From Rhodomyrtus psidioides (Eukaryota; Streptophyta; Magnoliopsida; Myrtales; Myrtaceae), in NCBI GenBank assembly GCA_021437785.1, contig JAILYB010000012.1, positions 7,750,001 to 7,814,000 on the forward strand: a stretch of 64,000 bases of DNA. Direction: 5' to 3'. Under the pieces are notes generated by a model. It was given only the letters and a program-made list of their open reading frames with translations, was not told where the DNA came from and ran no database searches. A program made the translations under genes and the position numbers. This document shows, one piece after another, positions 22,273-33,800 of the stretch. Position 1 is the first letter of the stretch; each line of letters starts with the position of its first letter.

Positions 22273-23848
22273 ATAAGTAGTGTTCAAAATATAACTGTAT
22301 ATAAGCCTTCGGCAGTTTCAGCCGAGCCTTCACATCTTCGAAGTTGTGGGTTCCATATCTTCATGTCACCACGACTTCTCATCTCCAAGTGCTTACCTAA
22401 TTTAGATGAATAATTTTCTTATCCTGTTTGAGGTTACAAAAAGTTACAACAACTCTCTTATGCACAATAAGCTCAAATATGCGAAAATAGTGCTACAAGA
22501 TAGTTACACGTCAAACGTTGATGTTGAAAAGTTCATCCCATGACGTTTGTTGTTGGTAATTTCCTTGGTTGTCGATGCTCTTTTAGTTGTGTACATTAAT
22601 CTAAAAGAGCTTAAATATCAAAGTATTGCTACTCATCAAGTTATCGACTGTTCTTTTCATCGTTGACTTCTGGTGTAACCAAACTTTGTTCTCATTGCCT
22701 AAGTCCATTACTTGTCTATAATAACCAAAAGTTGGTCATATTTTGGTGTAAACAAATGCTCCATTAAAAAAATGCTCCATTTTAAAAGAATTGGATGATA
22801 ATCAAAAGTTCATCATTCAATTCTTGTAAATACGATGATCAAGAGTCATCATGTGCCCCCTTGTCATTGGCACATTTAATTTTTCCTTTTAGAATTTTAT
22901 CTTGGTCAAATTAATCACATGACTCATATTTTTACACTAAATGCATGTTTTGCCTAAATTCTTCATGTGGTCCTTTATCTTTGTCCTTAACTAGTGGCTT
23001 ATACTTAGACAGTCTTGTTGTCAACCAGAATAAATTGAAAATTTTGGCTTTCGAATTTTTCTTTAAGATTGAATTTCAATCCATTGAAAGTCAAATATGT
23101 GAGTTTTTTCTTGAGAGTGATTTAAGGCATCTATTTCTAGCCCTCTTGAATTGATCAAGAAACTAATTAACCGGCTTATTATCATATTAAAAGATTCCAG
23201 TCACAGCAGCAAAATGACACCTCATGTATCGTTCTATAAAATTGAGAATGAGATTGTTTTCATCTCAGCCCAAATATAAATTGAATTAGGAGATAAATTT
23301 GTATACCTCGTAAATGCAATTTTTGACAAAGACAAATGGAACAACATCCTCGAAATTCATTTGTTTCTGCCTCTCCACATTGGGCAATAAATACACCAAT
23401 GTGTTTGACAGTCAATTGATCATCTTCTCCAATGGAAACTGTGAAGTCAATAGTTTTGAATTTTTTTAGTTAAGGTATAGTGCCAACCCAATGGTTGTGG
23501 CTTTCTATATCCTGATCGTTCATCTAGCCTCACCCAATCGGTGTAATACAACTTTAGCCACTTGATCAGGCTTCGTAAGCTGATAAACTTGCCTTTCTTG
23601 CCCCTCCAATCTAGGGTAGATAGGTCAATAGACTTGACCTTCCTACCCATCAGTTCAGGGTATATATGATTTTTAGGTCTTTGTAAAATTTTCACCAGTG
23701 GTGGGGATCACTTGGCCTAAATTTGTTCTATCTTCAATTGACTAAAAGTTGGATGAACATTCCTGATCTTAATATTATATATTGAGCTTCAGTCTATATT
23801 CGAAACCCGTACGATTCGAGGGTGCAAATCGATTTGGTAAACCGAATA
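22273..23848. other. AT-rich intergenic DNA, no gene seen
   Basis: Only short open frames of low complexity. No recognised domains or element ends. Confidence 0.5.
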
Positions 23849-23898
23849 TGTTAGGAAAGAAGTGGGAATAATCTCTTGGGGGATTGACACACACACAC

Positions 23899-23929
<31 letters not shown>

Positions 23930-24552
23930 TCACCAAAATATTTTATCGAATGAAGATAGTCTGAGCGGAGGTAAATCTTCTTTCCTAATTGATGGACACT
24001 GGATTTTTATGGCCACATAAAGATGAAATAAAGAGTACACATATATTTTGTGTGAAGAAGAGGATTCATTGGTCTATCGTTGGGCAAAATAAGTCAGAGA
24101 ACGAAGGCATGTATTTTGAGTGCTAGAGAAGAGAGATCTAGCGGTTCTTAGTGCGTGCTCAGTTTTATTAATGGGACTCCTTCAAGCGATAGAAAGTGGT
24201 TTGTGCAAAGAGAAGCCTGCATCCAATTAAGACGTTTTATTAGTGAAGATACGAGTGTTTAATCTGTGAGTAATTCTCGTGATCTATTTAAATAGAGCAA
24301 TTACACGAGGTAAACACTAGAGTTTGGGTGTAGTTTAGGATTGAGAAACACTCGAGCGTATGCGTGATTGTAACTCTGATTCTTTGTTATAGTGGATTAT
24401 TATTGATGGCTCTCCTTGTGGATGTATGTATCGATACTCGGACCGAACTATGTAAATCTCTCGTATCCTTTATTGTTGCTTGTGTATTATCTAGTAATTT
24501 CATATTGACTTATTTGCAAGATCCATTAGCATTTCCACGTTATATCTTAACA
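23849..24552 (+). repeat. Copia 5' LTR
   Basis: It runs from TGTTAGGAAAG to CTTAACA and is followed two bases later by TGGTATCAGAGC (24555-24566), the Met-tRNA primer-binding site typical of plant Copia elements. A TA/CA microsatellite at about 23888-23930 lies inside it. Its partner LTR is not in the window because the 3' part of the element is gone. Confidence 0.75.
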
Positions 24553-24639
24553 ATTGGTATCAGAGCTACAATTAGAGTTTCTGCAGTTGATTTGGAGCTT
24601 TTGCTTGTCTAATCATTGTCTAAAAATTCTGTTATTGCA

Positions 24640-25568
24640 ATTACGGTTAGCGCAAAATTTAAGATTGATAAGTTTAAGGAGAGGAACAATTTTGAGTTAT
24701 GAAGCGCCAAGATGGAGGCGTTATTAACCACTCAAGGTTTGGTCGAAGTATTGGAAGACAAAGATAAGTTGCCTGAAACAATGAAAGACGCTGAAAAAGA
24801 CATGTTAATGAGGAAGGCAAAAAGTATAATCCCATTGAACCTATCAGATGAAATGTTGATAGAGGTGGCCTAGGAGAAGGATGCCGCAGCATTGTGGGCT
24901 AAAATTCAGGTTCTCTATGTAATGAAGGGTTTAAATAATCGCTTTTATATACTGAAAATGATATTTCAGTTCCGAATGGTTGAAAGCACATCCATCAGAG
25001 CCAACTTAGATGTGTTTAACCAACTCATGACAGACTTAAAAAACATCAACGAGGCCTTGCCTAAGAAGCAAGGTAAGATCTTGTTAGCATCTCTATCAAA
25101 TTCTTTTAAGCACTTTATAAGGGGAAAGGATTTAAAGGTCGAGTTTGCAGGCGATGGAAATATAGTTACCACAACAAATAATAGTTCTAGTGACGTCGAT
25201 GTCTAAACAGTTGCCACAAGTTCATTAGGTGATGATTGGATGTTTGACCCTGGATGTTCTTATCATGTGACTTTTCATAAACACTGATTTACTACCTATC
25301 AATGCACAAAGGGTGGTAAGGTGCTTATGGAAAATGGTGCTACTTGTGAAGTAGTGACGATTGGAACAATTCAGATTAAGACGTACAATGGAGTGGTGCG
25401 AAAGTTGATAAAAATGGTGAGGCATGTACCGAAGTTGAGAAAGAACCTTATATCATTGAGTGCTCTTGACAGGTTTGGATACCGGATTGCCATTAAAGGT
25501 GGAGCTTTGAAGGTCTCTCGAGGTATGCTTATTGTGATCGATGAAAGATAGATTGTGGGTTGTATCTC
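24640..25568 (+). pseudogene. Copia gag-protease region, 5' part of split element
   Basis: The translation reads SAKFKIDKFKERNNFEL, then SAKMEALLTTQGLVEVLEDK, DEMLIEVA, AAALWAKIQVLYVMKGLNNR and FRMVESTSIRANLDVFNQL: the gag of a Tork-like Copia element. The Zn-knuckle part is missing. Then DDWMFDPGCSYHVTFHK gives the protease (D-G/P-C...H pattern) and MVRHVPKLRKNLISLSALDR the pre-integrase region. Stops interrupt the gag, for example after NNFEL and EVA. The frame ends at 25568, where the LTR element inserted, and resumes at 36393. Confidence 0.85.
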
Positions 25569-26739
25569 TGTTGACACCTGATTTTTGATCAGTCTTTCAT
25601 AGTTTATTTTTAAAAAATTCATAAAAAATCTATAAAAAGTTAAAAAAATTAAAAAATCATCTTTGGTAGCCTTGACCAAGCTAAAGGAACCATTTTTGAT
25701 AAAAAAAAATAATTTTTCATATTTTTAAATATTTTTTAATATTTTCCAAAAATAGAAAAATACATGAAAAATGAAGAAAAATAACGTTCGATGTCGTAAA
25801 AATATAGAAAAATAGTCAATATTTTTATTTTAATTTCTTTTACATTTTGAACTTATAAATAGTCAAAATTCAAGTTCAATTGCATGTGTTTCTTCACGAC
25901 GCATAGAGTTGAATTTGGCAAAAAAATGTCATTCGAGTATTTTAATTTGTAAATTTCTACATCTTTTTTAGTCTTGACGTCCAATTAGATCGACCACCAT
26001 CTACAATAAATGCCCCTTGCTGAATATTTTCGTTTTTGTTTCACATGATTTCATGGTGTAAAACGCCGAGTGGATCCCCAAATATAATCGGGTCGGCATG
26101 AGCTCGATAGCTCGTCCAAGACCAAACCAGGGCACGGCGAACCCCATGTGAGTACTCTCGAACTCCTTCGATGCTTCCTAATGCTTTTCTTAGGTTAGAT
26201 CGTGTGTAGAATGGCTAGGACAGCTAAATCATTTTTGAGCTGTGATTGATAAATAGGACCTTACTAGGAATGCCATGTGATTTATTTGCATATCTAGATT
26301 CCTTGAGTTGGGCATTTTATTACTGATTGTGATTGCTAGGATAATCACTCTTATCTACATGAATTTCTAGATTTAGGGTTCATACCTTACTCATCCGCAT
26401 GAATCTCAGGCTAGAAAATTCAGTCAACTTAGGTACCGAAAGGGCGTCAACTCTGACAGTTGGTGTAACTAAGTCCCCGAAACCATTTCTCTGGTTCTCG
26501 CAGAATTGAATAGAAACTCCCAACTATTCGATTGGGTGGTCCAATCATACCCTAAAAAAATGATTGGTGGCGACTCCATGGCATGCACACTTAGCACATG
26601 TCACTAGACCACACTAAAAGTCGATCACGCATACCTCCGTTGCGATTTGGGTAATGGGCCTTGGGAGAGGCCCGCGTCCGACCAGACAGGACGGCCCATT
26701 AGCCCTCGAGAGCCCGACAACCTCAAGAGGGTCGCGATA
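25569..26739 (+). repeat. 5' LTR of the 10.8-kb element
   Basis: It matches 35217-36387 along its whole length by eye. The one difference I noticed is the last three bases (ATA here, ACA in the 3' copy). Such similarity indicates a recent insertion. Confidence 0.95.
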
Positions 26740-26742
26740 GAC

Positions 26743-26761
26743 TGGCGACTCCACTGGGGAC
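26743..26761 (+). promoter_or_regulatory. Primer-binding site
   Basis: TGGCGACTCCACTGGGGAC starts four bases after the 5' LTR. It would pair with a tRNA 3' end reading GTCCCCAGTGGAGTCGCCA. This type of site is known from Tat/Ogre-like Ty3 elements. Confidence 0.8.
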
Positions 26762-27160
26762 TGGTTCTTAACCATTTAGTGGACTTGAGCCGATTAAAAA
26801 GTTGATTGATTCTTCTAACCTAATTTTATGCAGATGCTCTCGAAAGTGAGGTGTATATGCTAACGAATGTGTTAGATGTTTTTGTAGACGGGAGAAATAA
26901 GGGGTGAAGTGCTTGTTAACTTTGTTTTATGCAGGCAGGAGTTTTGGATGTATGATTGTGTGGATGTTTATATTGAAGCGGTGATTGTTAAATAAAATGC
27001 ATGTCTTTTGCTTTAGCACGACACAATGAATACACACAATTGCGCCTAAAACCCCAGGCGCCCTCTTTAGGAACACAATAGAAGGAATTGAAAATGGAAT
27101 CTCCGTGAGGAAAAACATGGGGTAATCCACTTTTCAATTCCGCTCACTTCGAACTATGGA

Positions 27161-27598
27161 TTGAGTCCCAATGCAACGATAGTTGTGCAATGGAATCGGC
27201 TCTTCCCAGAATTCGAGGTGAGAACCTTGGCTTTAGGTACCAAGCCCTATCTTTTGATTTTTAGGAGTTTTCCCTCACTTGTCTCATGCGTTTGTCTATG
27301 GAAGGTTAGTATACCTAACACTGCTAAAAATACAGAGAAGCTTGATTTTCTCTTAAGTTTGGTTGGTAAGACTTTTCTATCCCTCGAACTTGTTACAGCT
27401 CTTAATCATTATATTCATTGCATAATTCCGGTGATTGGATTAAATGCCATTTTGAGGATAGATAGGTGTGTTTTACTCCCAATGTTCTTGATGGAAGATG
27501 AAGATGGTGTCATCCCATTACGAGCGCCAAGTGGACAAGAAGAGCCTGCTATGGACATCATTGAGGTATCATCTAATGAAGATGACGATTTGGAATAG
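27161..27598 (+). CDS. Hypothetical 145-residue protein with acidic tail
   Basis: This is the first plus-strand ORF after the primer site, in the place where gag would lie, but it shows no gag or Zn-knuckle motif. It has a hydrophobic middle (LLSLVGKTFLSLELVTALNH) and an acidic C-terminus (IIEVSSNEDDDLE). I do not recognise it. It may be a gag remnant, a captured fragment or chance. The start codon is simply the first ATG. Confidence 0.35.
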   Translation: MSPNATIVVQWNRLFPEFEVRTLALGTKPYLLIFRSFPSLVSCVCLWKVSIPNTAKNTEKLDFLLSLVGKTFLSLELVTALNHYIHCIIPVIGLNAILRIDRCVLLPMFLMEDEDGVIPLRAPSGQEEPAMDIIEVSSNEDDDLE

Positions 27599-27893
27599 GT
27601 GATCCTGAAGTCACGTCTCAAAGATCGAAACTGGGGCATCTCTAAGTTAAAAACAAGTAGAGAAGAGAAGTCTTTTTGTGGATAATCGTGGTGGGAGGTT
27701 CCTTTATCCGATCATAAGCAAGATTAAAAAATCAAGATGTACACGCTCGAATCATCAATGTCAAAGCGCAGCTTGCCTAGGTTGAGAGTGGTCAGGTGTT
27801 CGAGAAAGTCAGCCATACAGAAGTTGAGACACACACATTAGAGCTTTCATTCATTTCGCTCAATCGAGGGACCTTAAAAGCAGATCATACAAA

Positions 27894-28625
27894 TCATCGG
27901 GGTGGAAACATAAAACCGCAATGAGCCCTAATTAGCATCACAAAGGAACCAAGTTGGCCCTCCATATTATTGATGCTTTGCTTATACTCACCACCTCGAG
28001 ACTCGAGATCTGCAAGCTTAAGAAGAAGGCGTTTACATTCCCCTTTAAGCTCGGCAACCTTGGTCCCGTGATCTTCGGCGGCTATTTCCAGGTCCCGAAC
28101 TAGTCCTCTCCCATGGGCTATATCCGCGGTAATGCTGTCAAGCCTTTCTTCCTGCCACTCACATTGAAACTTCAACACGACATTACGACGGTCGTGCTCA
28201 TAGGTGGTCAGGGATAAGGCCAAGCGCTCCACCAAATTTCCCCTCTCGCGAAGCAACATCGAGACTCGCTTGTTGGCGAACTCAACAGCCTTTCTGTGAC
28301 TATCGGCCACAAGGTTGGCCAACACCAAGCAGTTGGACCGATCCTCATAGCGAGCTCGCAAAACGTGAGCCACGGTAGCTTTTCGATGAGCGACACGGTA
28401 AGTCTCTAAAAAGTTTATAAAGAGGGTTGGGAAGATTCTATATTCCCTCTCTAAATTAGTGCCCTCGATGGAGGTGGTGTCTATTTCCACGAGCAAAATG
28501 CGGATTTCATCTTCAGTTTCTGGGTGATCGGCTATATGAGCATAGCCTCGACCGAGGAGGTTATAGAGTTTTTCCCACTGGGCCAAATTTTCGGCCGAGA
28601 AAGCGCGAATAGGAGATGAGGTCAT
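27894..28625 (-). CDS. Antisense coiled-coil protein, 243 residues
   Basis: The ORF is intact and antisense to the LTR element. The product starts MTSSPIRAFSAENLAQWEKL. It is rich in Arg, Glu and Leu and has heptad-like stretches (for example LVRDLEIAAEDHGTKVAEL and LLLKLADLESRGG) in the C-terminal half, suggesting a long coiled coil. There is no signal peptide or membrane segment. A TATA box lies about 100 bp upstream on the same strand. Extra antisense ORFs are known in some Tat-lineage Ty3 elements, but I cannot show that this is one of them. The alternative is a captured host fragment. Its open frame in an element with near-identical LTRs suggests it was functional recently. Confidence 0.6.
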   Translation of the reverse strand: MTSSPIRAFSAENLAQWEKLYNLLGRGYAHIADHPETEDEIRILLVEIDTTSIEGTNLEREYRIFPTLFINFLETYRVAHRKATVAHVLRARYEDRSNCLVLANLVADSHRKAVEFANKRVSMLLRERGNLVERLALSLTTYEHDRRNVVLKFQCEWQEERLDSITADIAHGRGLVRDLEIAAEDHGTKVAELKGECKRLLLKLADLESRGGEYKQSINNMEGQLGSFVMLIRAHCGFMFPPR

Positions 28626-29272
28626 TTTCGTTGGAGTGAGGGAGAAGAAGATGAGTGTGGTAGAGTGATTAAAATAAGAAAAGGCAATTATGTAAGAGTG
28701 TTAATCTTCTCTGCATTAACTCCTCCTTTTATAGCAACTCGAGAATGAAGAAAGGCATAGCAATAATGCTCGTGGAGCCAAGTTAATTGGGTAAAGCAGT
28801 GGTGGCTCTTTCGGTGAACCATCAGATCTGTCCCAGTCCGCGATTTCAGGCTTGATAAACCTAAAAAAGTTGTAAAAAGATATGTCGGTGTCACCATATT
28901 AAAATTGAGCGGGAGTTAAGCGCAACTATCGAAAAAAGTTGCGAAAGGATTTGGCGGTCCCATCATATTAAAAAACTGAGCAGGAGGCGAGCGTAGTTCC
29001 ACCTTTTTGAAAATAAGTGGGAGACAGACATGGATATCGAGAAAAGGAAATCGATTTGGTGTCCCTCCACGTTGAAAAGAAGAAAGAAGACGACAAAGCG
29101 GGAAATACGAAATCTTGGGAGCAACGCTTGCCTGATGATCTTCATCCATGTTTAAAGAACGTTTCATGGGCATACAGAACCACTCAAAAGAAAATTTAGA
29201 GAGAGTGAGCATACATGAGAGAGTAGAGAACCCTGAGTGAGCAAAAATTGATCGAACATTTCTCGATCCAAC
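28626..29272. promoter_or_regulatory. Divergent intergenic spacer with 60-bp imperfect repeat
   Basis: The 647-bp spacer separates two ORFs that point away from each other. It contains two imperfect copies of a roughly 60-bp unit (28864-28922 and 28932-28993; AAAAAAGTTG...ATATTAAAA...GAGC(G/A)GGAG). It may act as a bidirectional promoter. Confidence 0.5.
28726..28733 (-). promoter_or_regulatory. TATA box for the antisense ORF
   Basis: The minus strand reads GCTATAAAAGGAGG, a strong plant TATA element, about 100 bp upstream of the ATG at 28625. Confidence 0.6.
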
Positions 29273-30862
29273 ATGTTTGAGGGTTACCATCAGTTGCTAG
29301 AGGCGACTGATCCAAAAATCTCAGAAAATGAACTACTGAGAGATCTCGAAGATTCCAGGATGGCGTCTGGTACCAGAACCACAGAACCCAACCCTTTCGG
29401 CAACGAAGTTCAGGAGCTCAGCAGCGACGACAACAGCAGCAGCGATGGTCAATCTCGAAAAAGGAAACGTCGCCAGTGCCACACTCAGAATGAAATCCAA
29501 GAGCTTGAAGCTTTCTTTAGTGAATGCCCTCTCCCGAACATGAAACAAAGAAATGAATTGGGCCAGAAGCTAGGGATGAAACCTTTGAGGGTCAAGTTTT
29601 GGTTTCAAAATAAGCGAGCCAAATTGAGGGCTCAACACAGACGTCAAGAACTTGCGATTCTAAAGGAGGAAAACGAAAAGCTTCGAGCGGAGAACATGAG
29701 GTATAAGAAAGCTCACAGCACTATCGCTTGCCTTAATTGCGGTGGCCCTATCACTCTCGGCGAAATGTTCCTTGATAAGCCTTATATGAGGATTGAAAAT
29801 GCTCATTCACCACCCCACTCCCTCGAACCATCTTCGATACAATCAGATTTTGTTGGAGATATGCATGAACAAATCAATTCTACGAAGTCAATATCGATGC
29901 CTTCTAAAGGATGTGATATGCGTCACCATGATTGGAGTTTCCTTAACGATGAGCTTACTATCACGACCGACCAATCCAAAGCTGATGAATTCCCTCCACA
30001 ACAATTTCTGGCTCGATCAAATTCTACTGGAAATAGGCCAGAGAGCAATAGCCAAGTTGTCAACACTGTTCCGGGTCGCAAGAAGACGAGGGTCAATTGG
30101 TCCCCCGAGCTTCATCTCAAGTTCCTTAGTGCGGTTCAGCAACTAGGGATCAACTCAGCATATCCAACGCGCATACTTGAGATCATGAACATACCAGGAC
30201 TCACTAAAGATGGAGTCGCGAGTCACCTCAAGAGCTACAGAAGGGCGCTAAGACAGCGCCACACAGCACTGAACCTGAAAGAACTCAACTTGTGCCTAAA
30301 CACTAGGCATGGCTATAACTACAATGCCCCTGAAGTAAGAAATACCCTGCCGAATCTAGGCACCGACCAAGCTGGTAGCAGCACCATCGACTACTTGGGC
30401 GCTAATCAGAATATTCCCCCGAATCATCTCAGCACCCCTCAAGAGTATATGCCACAAGTGCAGCAGGTACGAACTCCTTGGTTTGAGCAGCAACTTTTCG
30501 CTAGTGCTCTTCCTATCCCCGATCAACATATTGCGCCTAGTGTTCAAAGATCTGCCCGGCTTGGGCATATGATTTCGGAAGATCAAGCGGGCGAATGCTT
30601 TGAGGATTTTTGTTTCTCCCATTCCCAAATGGAAGGTGCTTTTGATAGTGAACCGATCAATCATCCTCTTATAATCTCGAGCAACGACGAAGGTTCTAGC
30701 TCGAAGAATCAGATCGCCCACAACAGAAATAGGAATCCTTCAACGCCAAGCGATGATGGTCAACCCGAATATCAGTTGCTCGAAGAATCAAAAGATTTCC
30801 TTGATGAGGAGCTCCATATATGGATCGATCAGTTTAAAACTGATGGACTTATGAAGTTATGA
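29273..30862 (+). CDS. Chimeric HD-ZIP IV homeodomain - GARP transcription factor
   Basis: This intronless 529-residue ORF encodes a likely nuclear DNA-binding protein. Residues 1-60 are acidic and Ser-rich. Residues 62-68 (RKRKRRQ) form a likely nuclear signal. Residues 63-122 are a homeodomain with HTQNEIQELEAFF and the recognition helix VKFWFQNKRAKLRAQH, closest to HD-ZIP class IV. Residues 123-177 are the class IV zipper-loop-zipper, with ILKEENEKLRAENMRYK, the C153/C156 pair in CLNCGGP, and LGEMFLDK. The START domain that normally follows is absent. Instead, residues 268-330 form an ARR-B/GARP Myb-like domain: NWSPELHLKFLSAVQQLG, RILEIMNIPGLTKD, GVASHLKSYRRALRQRH. The C-terminal 200 residues are Gln/Asn/Ser-rich with an acidic end. 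Both parent families normally have introns, so their absence fits capture through cDNA. It sits in sense orientation inside the LTR element. Confidence 0.88.
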   Translation: MFEGYHQLLEATDPKISENELLRDLEDSRMASGTRTTEPNPFGNEVQELSSDDNSSSDGQSRKRKRRQCHTQNEIQELEAFFSECPLPNMKQRNELGQKLGMKPLRVKFWFQNKRAKLRAQHRRQELAILKEENEKLRAENMRYKKAHSTIACLNCGGPITLGEMFLDKPYMRIENAHSPPHSLEPSSIQSDFVGDMHEQINSTKSISMPSKGCDMRHHDWSFLNDELTITTDQSKADEFPPQQFLARSNSTGNRPESNSQVVNTVPGRKKTRVNWSPELHLKFLSAVQQLGINSAYPTRILEIMNIPGLTKDGVASHLKSYRRALRQRHTALNLKELNLCLNTRHGYNYNAPEVRNTLPNLGTDQAGSSTIDYLGANQNIPPNHLSTPQEYMPQVQQVRTPWFEQQLFASALPIPDQHIAPSVQRSARLGHMISEDQAGECFEDFCFSHSQMEGAFDSEPINHPLIISSNDEGSSSKNQIAHNRNRNPSTPSDDGQPEYQLLEESKDFLDEELHIWIDQFKTDGLMKL

Positions 30863-33800
30863 TCCAAAATGACGATTATATGTCTGATTCATGGTGTAGC
30901 TGGCTGATCACCGAGAATCCTCAAGGGAACTAGGCACATGTGAATGGATGTATCATTAATCTTTCTGTCATAAAGTCTTCCATGCAAGATAATCTTCCTT
31001 AATGCCTAGAGTTAATCTGGGGCAGCGATCAGTACTACCTGCGAGCATCATCATGCTTGAGTACAACAATCCCTTGTTAGATTAGAGTCGAGGCGAATCA
31101 ATTGAACGCCACGAAGAAAAACATTTAAAGGCTTCACATAGGAAAATGCGAGCAAAAGCCCGAGCGAGCTCAAAGACGGTTAGCTCTGTATCGTTCTAAG
31201 GGACCTTTAGTCGTTATGAACTCTAAATTGAGCTTGTTTCATTCTCGATGGGGGTCGCTAACTGCTTCAAGAATTTTATAACAAAAAACGAACCAGTTAG
31301 GGACGCCAATAGTGCTTTGTCCTGGTAGTCAGTGAACTGGAAGTGGTACGAAACGTCAGGAGTTCGATCTCAGGATTGAAAAATCATTTTATCAGTTTGT
31401 CTATCACCTGATGAAGTTCAAAGAGATTCGACGCAGATGACTATAGAACTTGGGGCAATTCGAAAATCATCGATTCATTTTCATCAAGCGGCGAAGTTGG
31501 TATTGTAAAATGTGAAGCACGCAAATGACAAATCCGAAGCAGAAGGAGATGAATCATGATTCGCTTATCCAAGGTCGGGATTTCAACCTTCGACTAAAGC
31601 CAAATCTAGGATGAGTTTTTGATCTTGCCCACTCGACAAAACCCATCTCCACTGAAAATGTGGGCAAACCATTCCTACATCTGGAAAGCATGTCGAAGCC
31701 GAAGACATCAAATTCATCGTTTGATCCGTGGGGCAAGTCCCCGAAGCGATAGTTATCATCCGCAGAGCGTAATGGAATCCATCCTTTCAATGTAAAACAC
31801 ATTTGGCCGCGGAGCCACCCATTTGGTAAAAAGAACGTATCGTTCCTAAATGATTTTCAATCAGATGCGGGGATAATGTTCTCTCATTTTCCTCTCAGGT
31901 GATGAACAGAGATGAGGTACCCAAGAAGCCATGCATTCAAATAACAAAACAGTGCATGAAACACGCCCAAAAAGATGAATGAATCTCCTCCGACGTAAAT
32001 CCTCGAGGTGGATTTGTTGCCCAACCAGACGAAGAAATCATGGCCACAAGCTTGACGGCCGGCTTCTACAATCCGCACATTGGCATGCAGAAGGAATTCA
32101 AATCAAGAGTAAAGTAGTATCGTCCCAATTTGTTTTGAATTTGGAAACCCAAAATAATGCTTAATATTTATCCTTGGCAGGAGCTCGCCATCAAGGCAGA
32201 CATGTAAGTTTCATTTTTCTCCAAAAACCAAGAAGTCGAAAGAACTTTAGAACACCCAACAATCTTGTGTTACTATGTGAAGTGCAGATTTTCACAACCC
32301 TTGTACACTCGTTGGAGCATATGACCAAGGGTAAGATGTATCGTTCCAATTTTTGTAAAGTTTTAGAATATACAATGACATATCCCTTTTATATGTCCAG
32401 GATCTCCAGCCTCGATGGGCAGGTAAGTATCCCTTTTCCCAATTCATTGGAGATTAAAAACTTTCAGAATTAATTCGATTCTCACATCTAAAAAGACATA
32501 GAATTCTTACTTCATTGACATTCATGTTTTAAAACATGAGATTGTCTGAACATGAATTACACATGTATGGTGCATCATAAAATCCCTTTGAAGGATAAAT
32601 CTTGATGAAATGAAATGAATTTTTCCAATAAGAGTCGTTTGAACTGTTCAAAAGGGTATTTTCTCATAAGAGAAGCGAGCCTAATCCAAACACGTCCCAT
32701 ACACACTTGAGAGATGAGGAGATTGGAAATGATAGCGAAACCTTAACCTATGGATATAAGGGTCATTCGCAACGATTATATGGATCGAGATGACAGAGGC
32801 ATTTATTTCTTCATTCCAAACACTACAGATGCCCATTGAGAACCCCATTGAACGGCGATTTTCATTCTCAACCCTGTCAAGAACCACCCCACATTGGGGC
32901 AAATGAAGGTTAGTCCAACAGTATCATAAAGTAAACGGTTAGAAATTTTCTTGCTCGGACTAACATAAATCTTTGTGTGTTGTTTATATGATAATCCAAG
33001 TGTCATAGGATGACGAGAATGATTCATTTCTCTATCCTACACACTGTTATCCTTTGCACAACCAAGTTGAGCCAGCAAATTCATTTCATCAACCTATTGG
33101 TGATCATTGCATATTCCAAAGCAAAGGCAACATCACTCTAGGAATGGAAGCGTGCCAAAGTTTAAGTTGCATATCTAGCATGATTGCCGAAAATCCTAGC
33201 TCCAAAAGAAAAGAAAAACACGAGATTAAAAAAAGGGGGAAAAGAAAAATCCCTAGACATCAAGAAAAAGCAAAGTGCCTGGTAAAAAGCAAGGCTGATG
33301 TCTATTCAAAATATCCCCAGTAAAGTCTAGAGAGACGATGAAAAGACCCTGCAAATGAGTTAGATCAAGATGACTACTCTCCAAATGTTGTCGTGCTCAA
33401 ATTGCAAACACACAAACAGACGGTCTCTTAATGTAACAAGAGACGCTTTTAAACATCCTTGTGCGCTCTAAAAGAGGAGTGTACACTTCAAGAAATGGAG
33501 ATGTTCTTCGAAGGACATGTGGCAAATTTGCAATGATCACCAATGTCAAACCCTTCACAATTTCTAGGCAAAAAATAAGCCTTTTTCGGTCCCCAATCCT
33601 TCCAATGTTACAACCCTGAAGTAGTCTTATCTGACTAAGACACTTGGGTTAATGTATAACTTAGCTCAAAGAAGTACGAGCAAGACTATTTCTTTCTCAT
33701 TTTGCAGGGTTCTTGACTTGTAAACCCGGAGCAGATAGTGAAAAATTTCGTTCAACGGCCTTGACTCAAAAGTGAGTCCCCCTTGGAAACCGATATCCAA

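Noticed and set aside
24966..25172. Minus-strand 68-codon frame
   Set aside because: It is the antisense shadow of the Copia gag.
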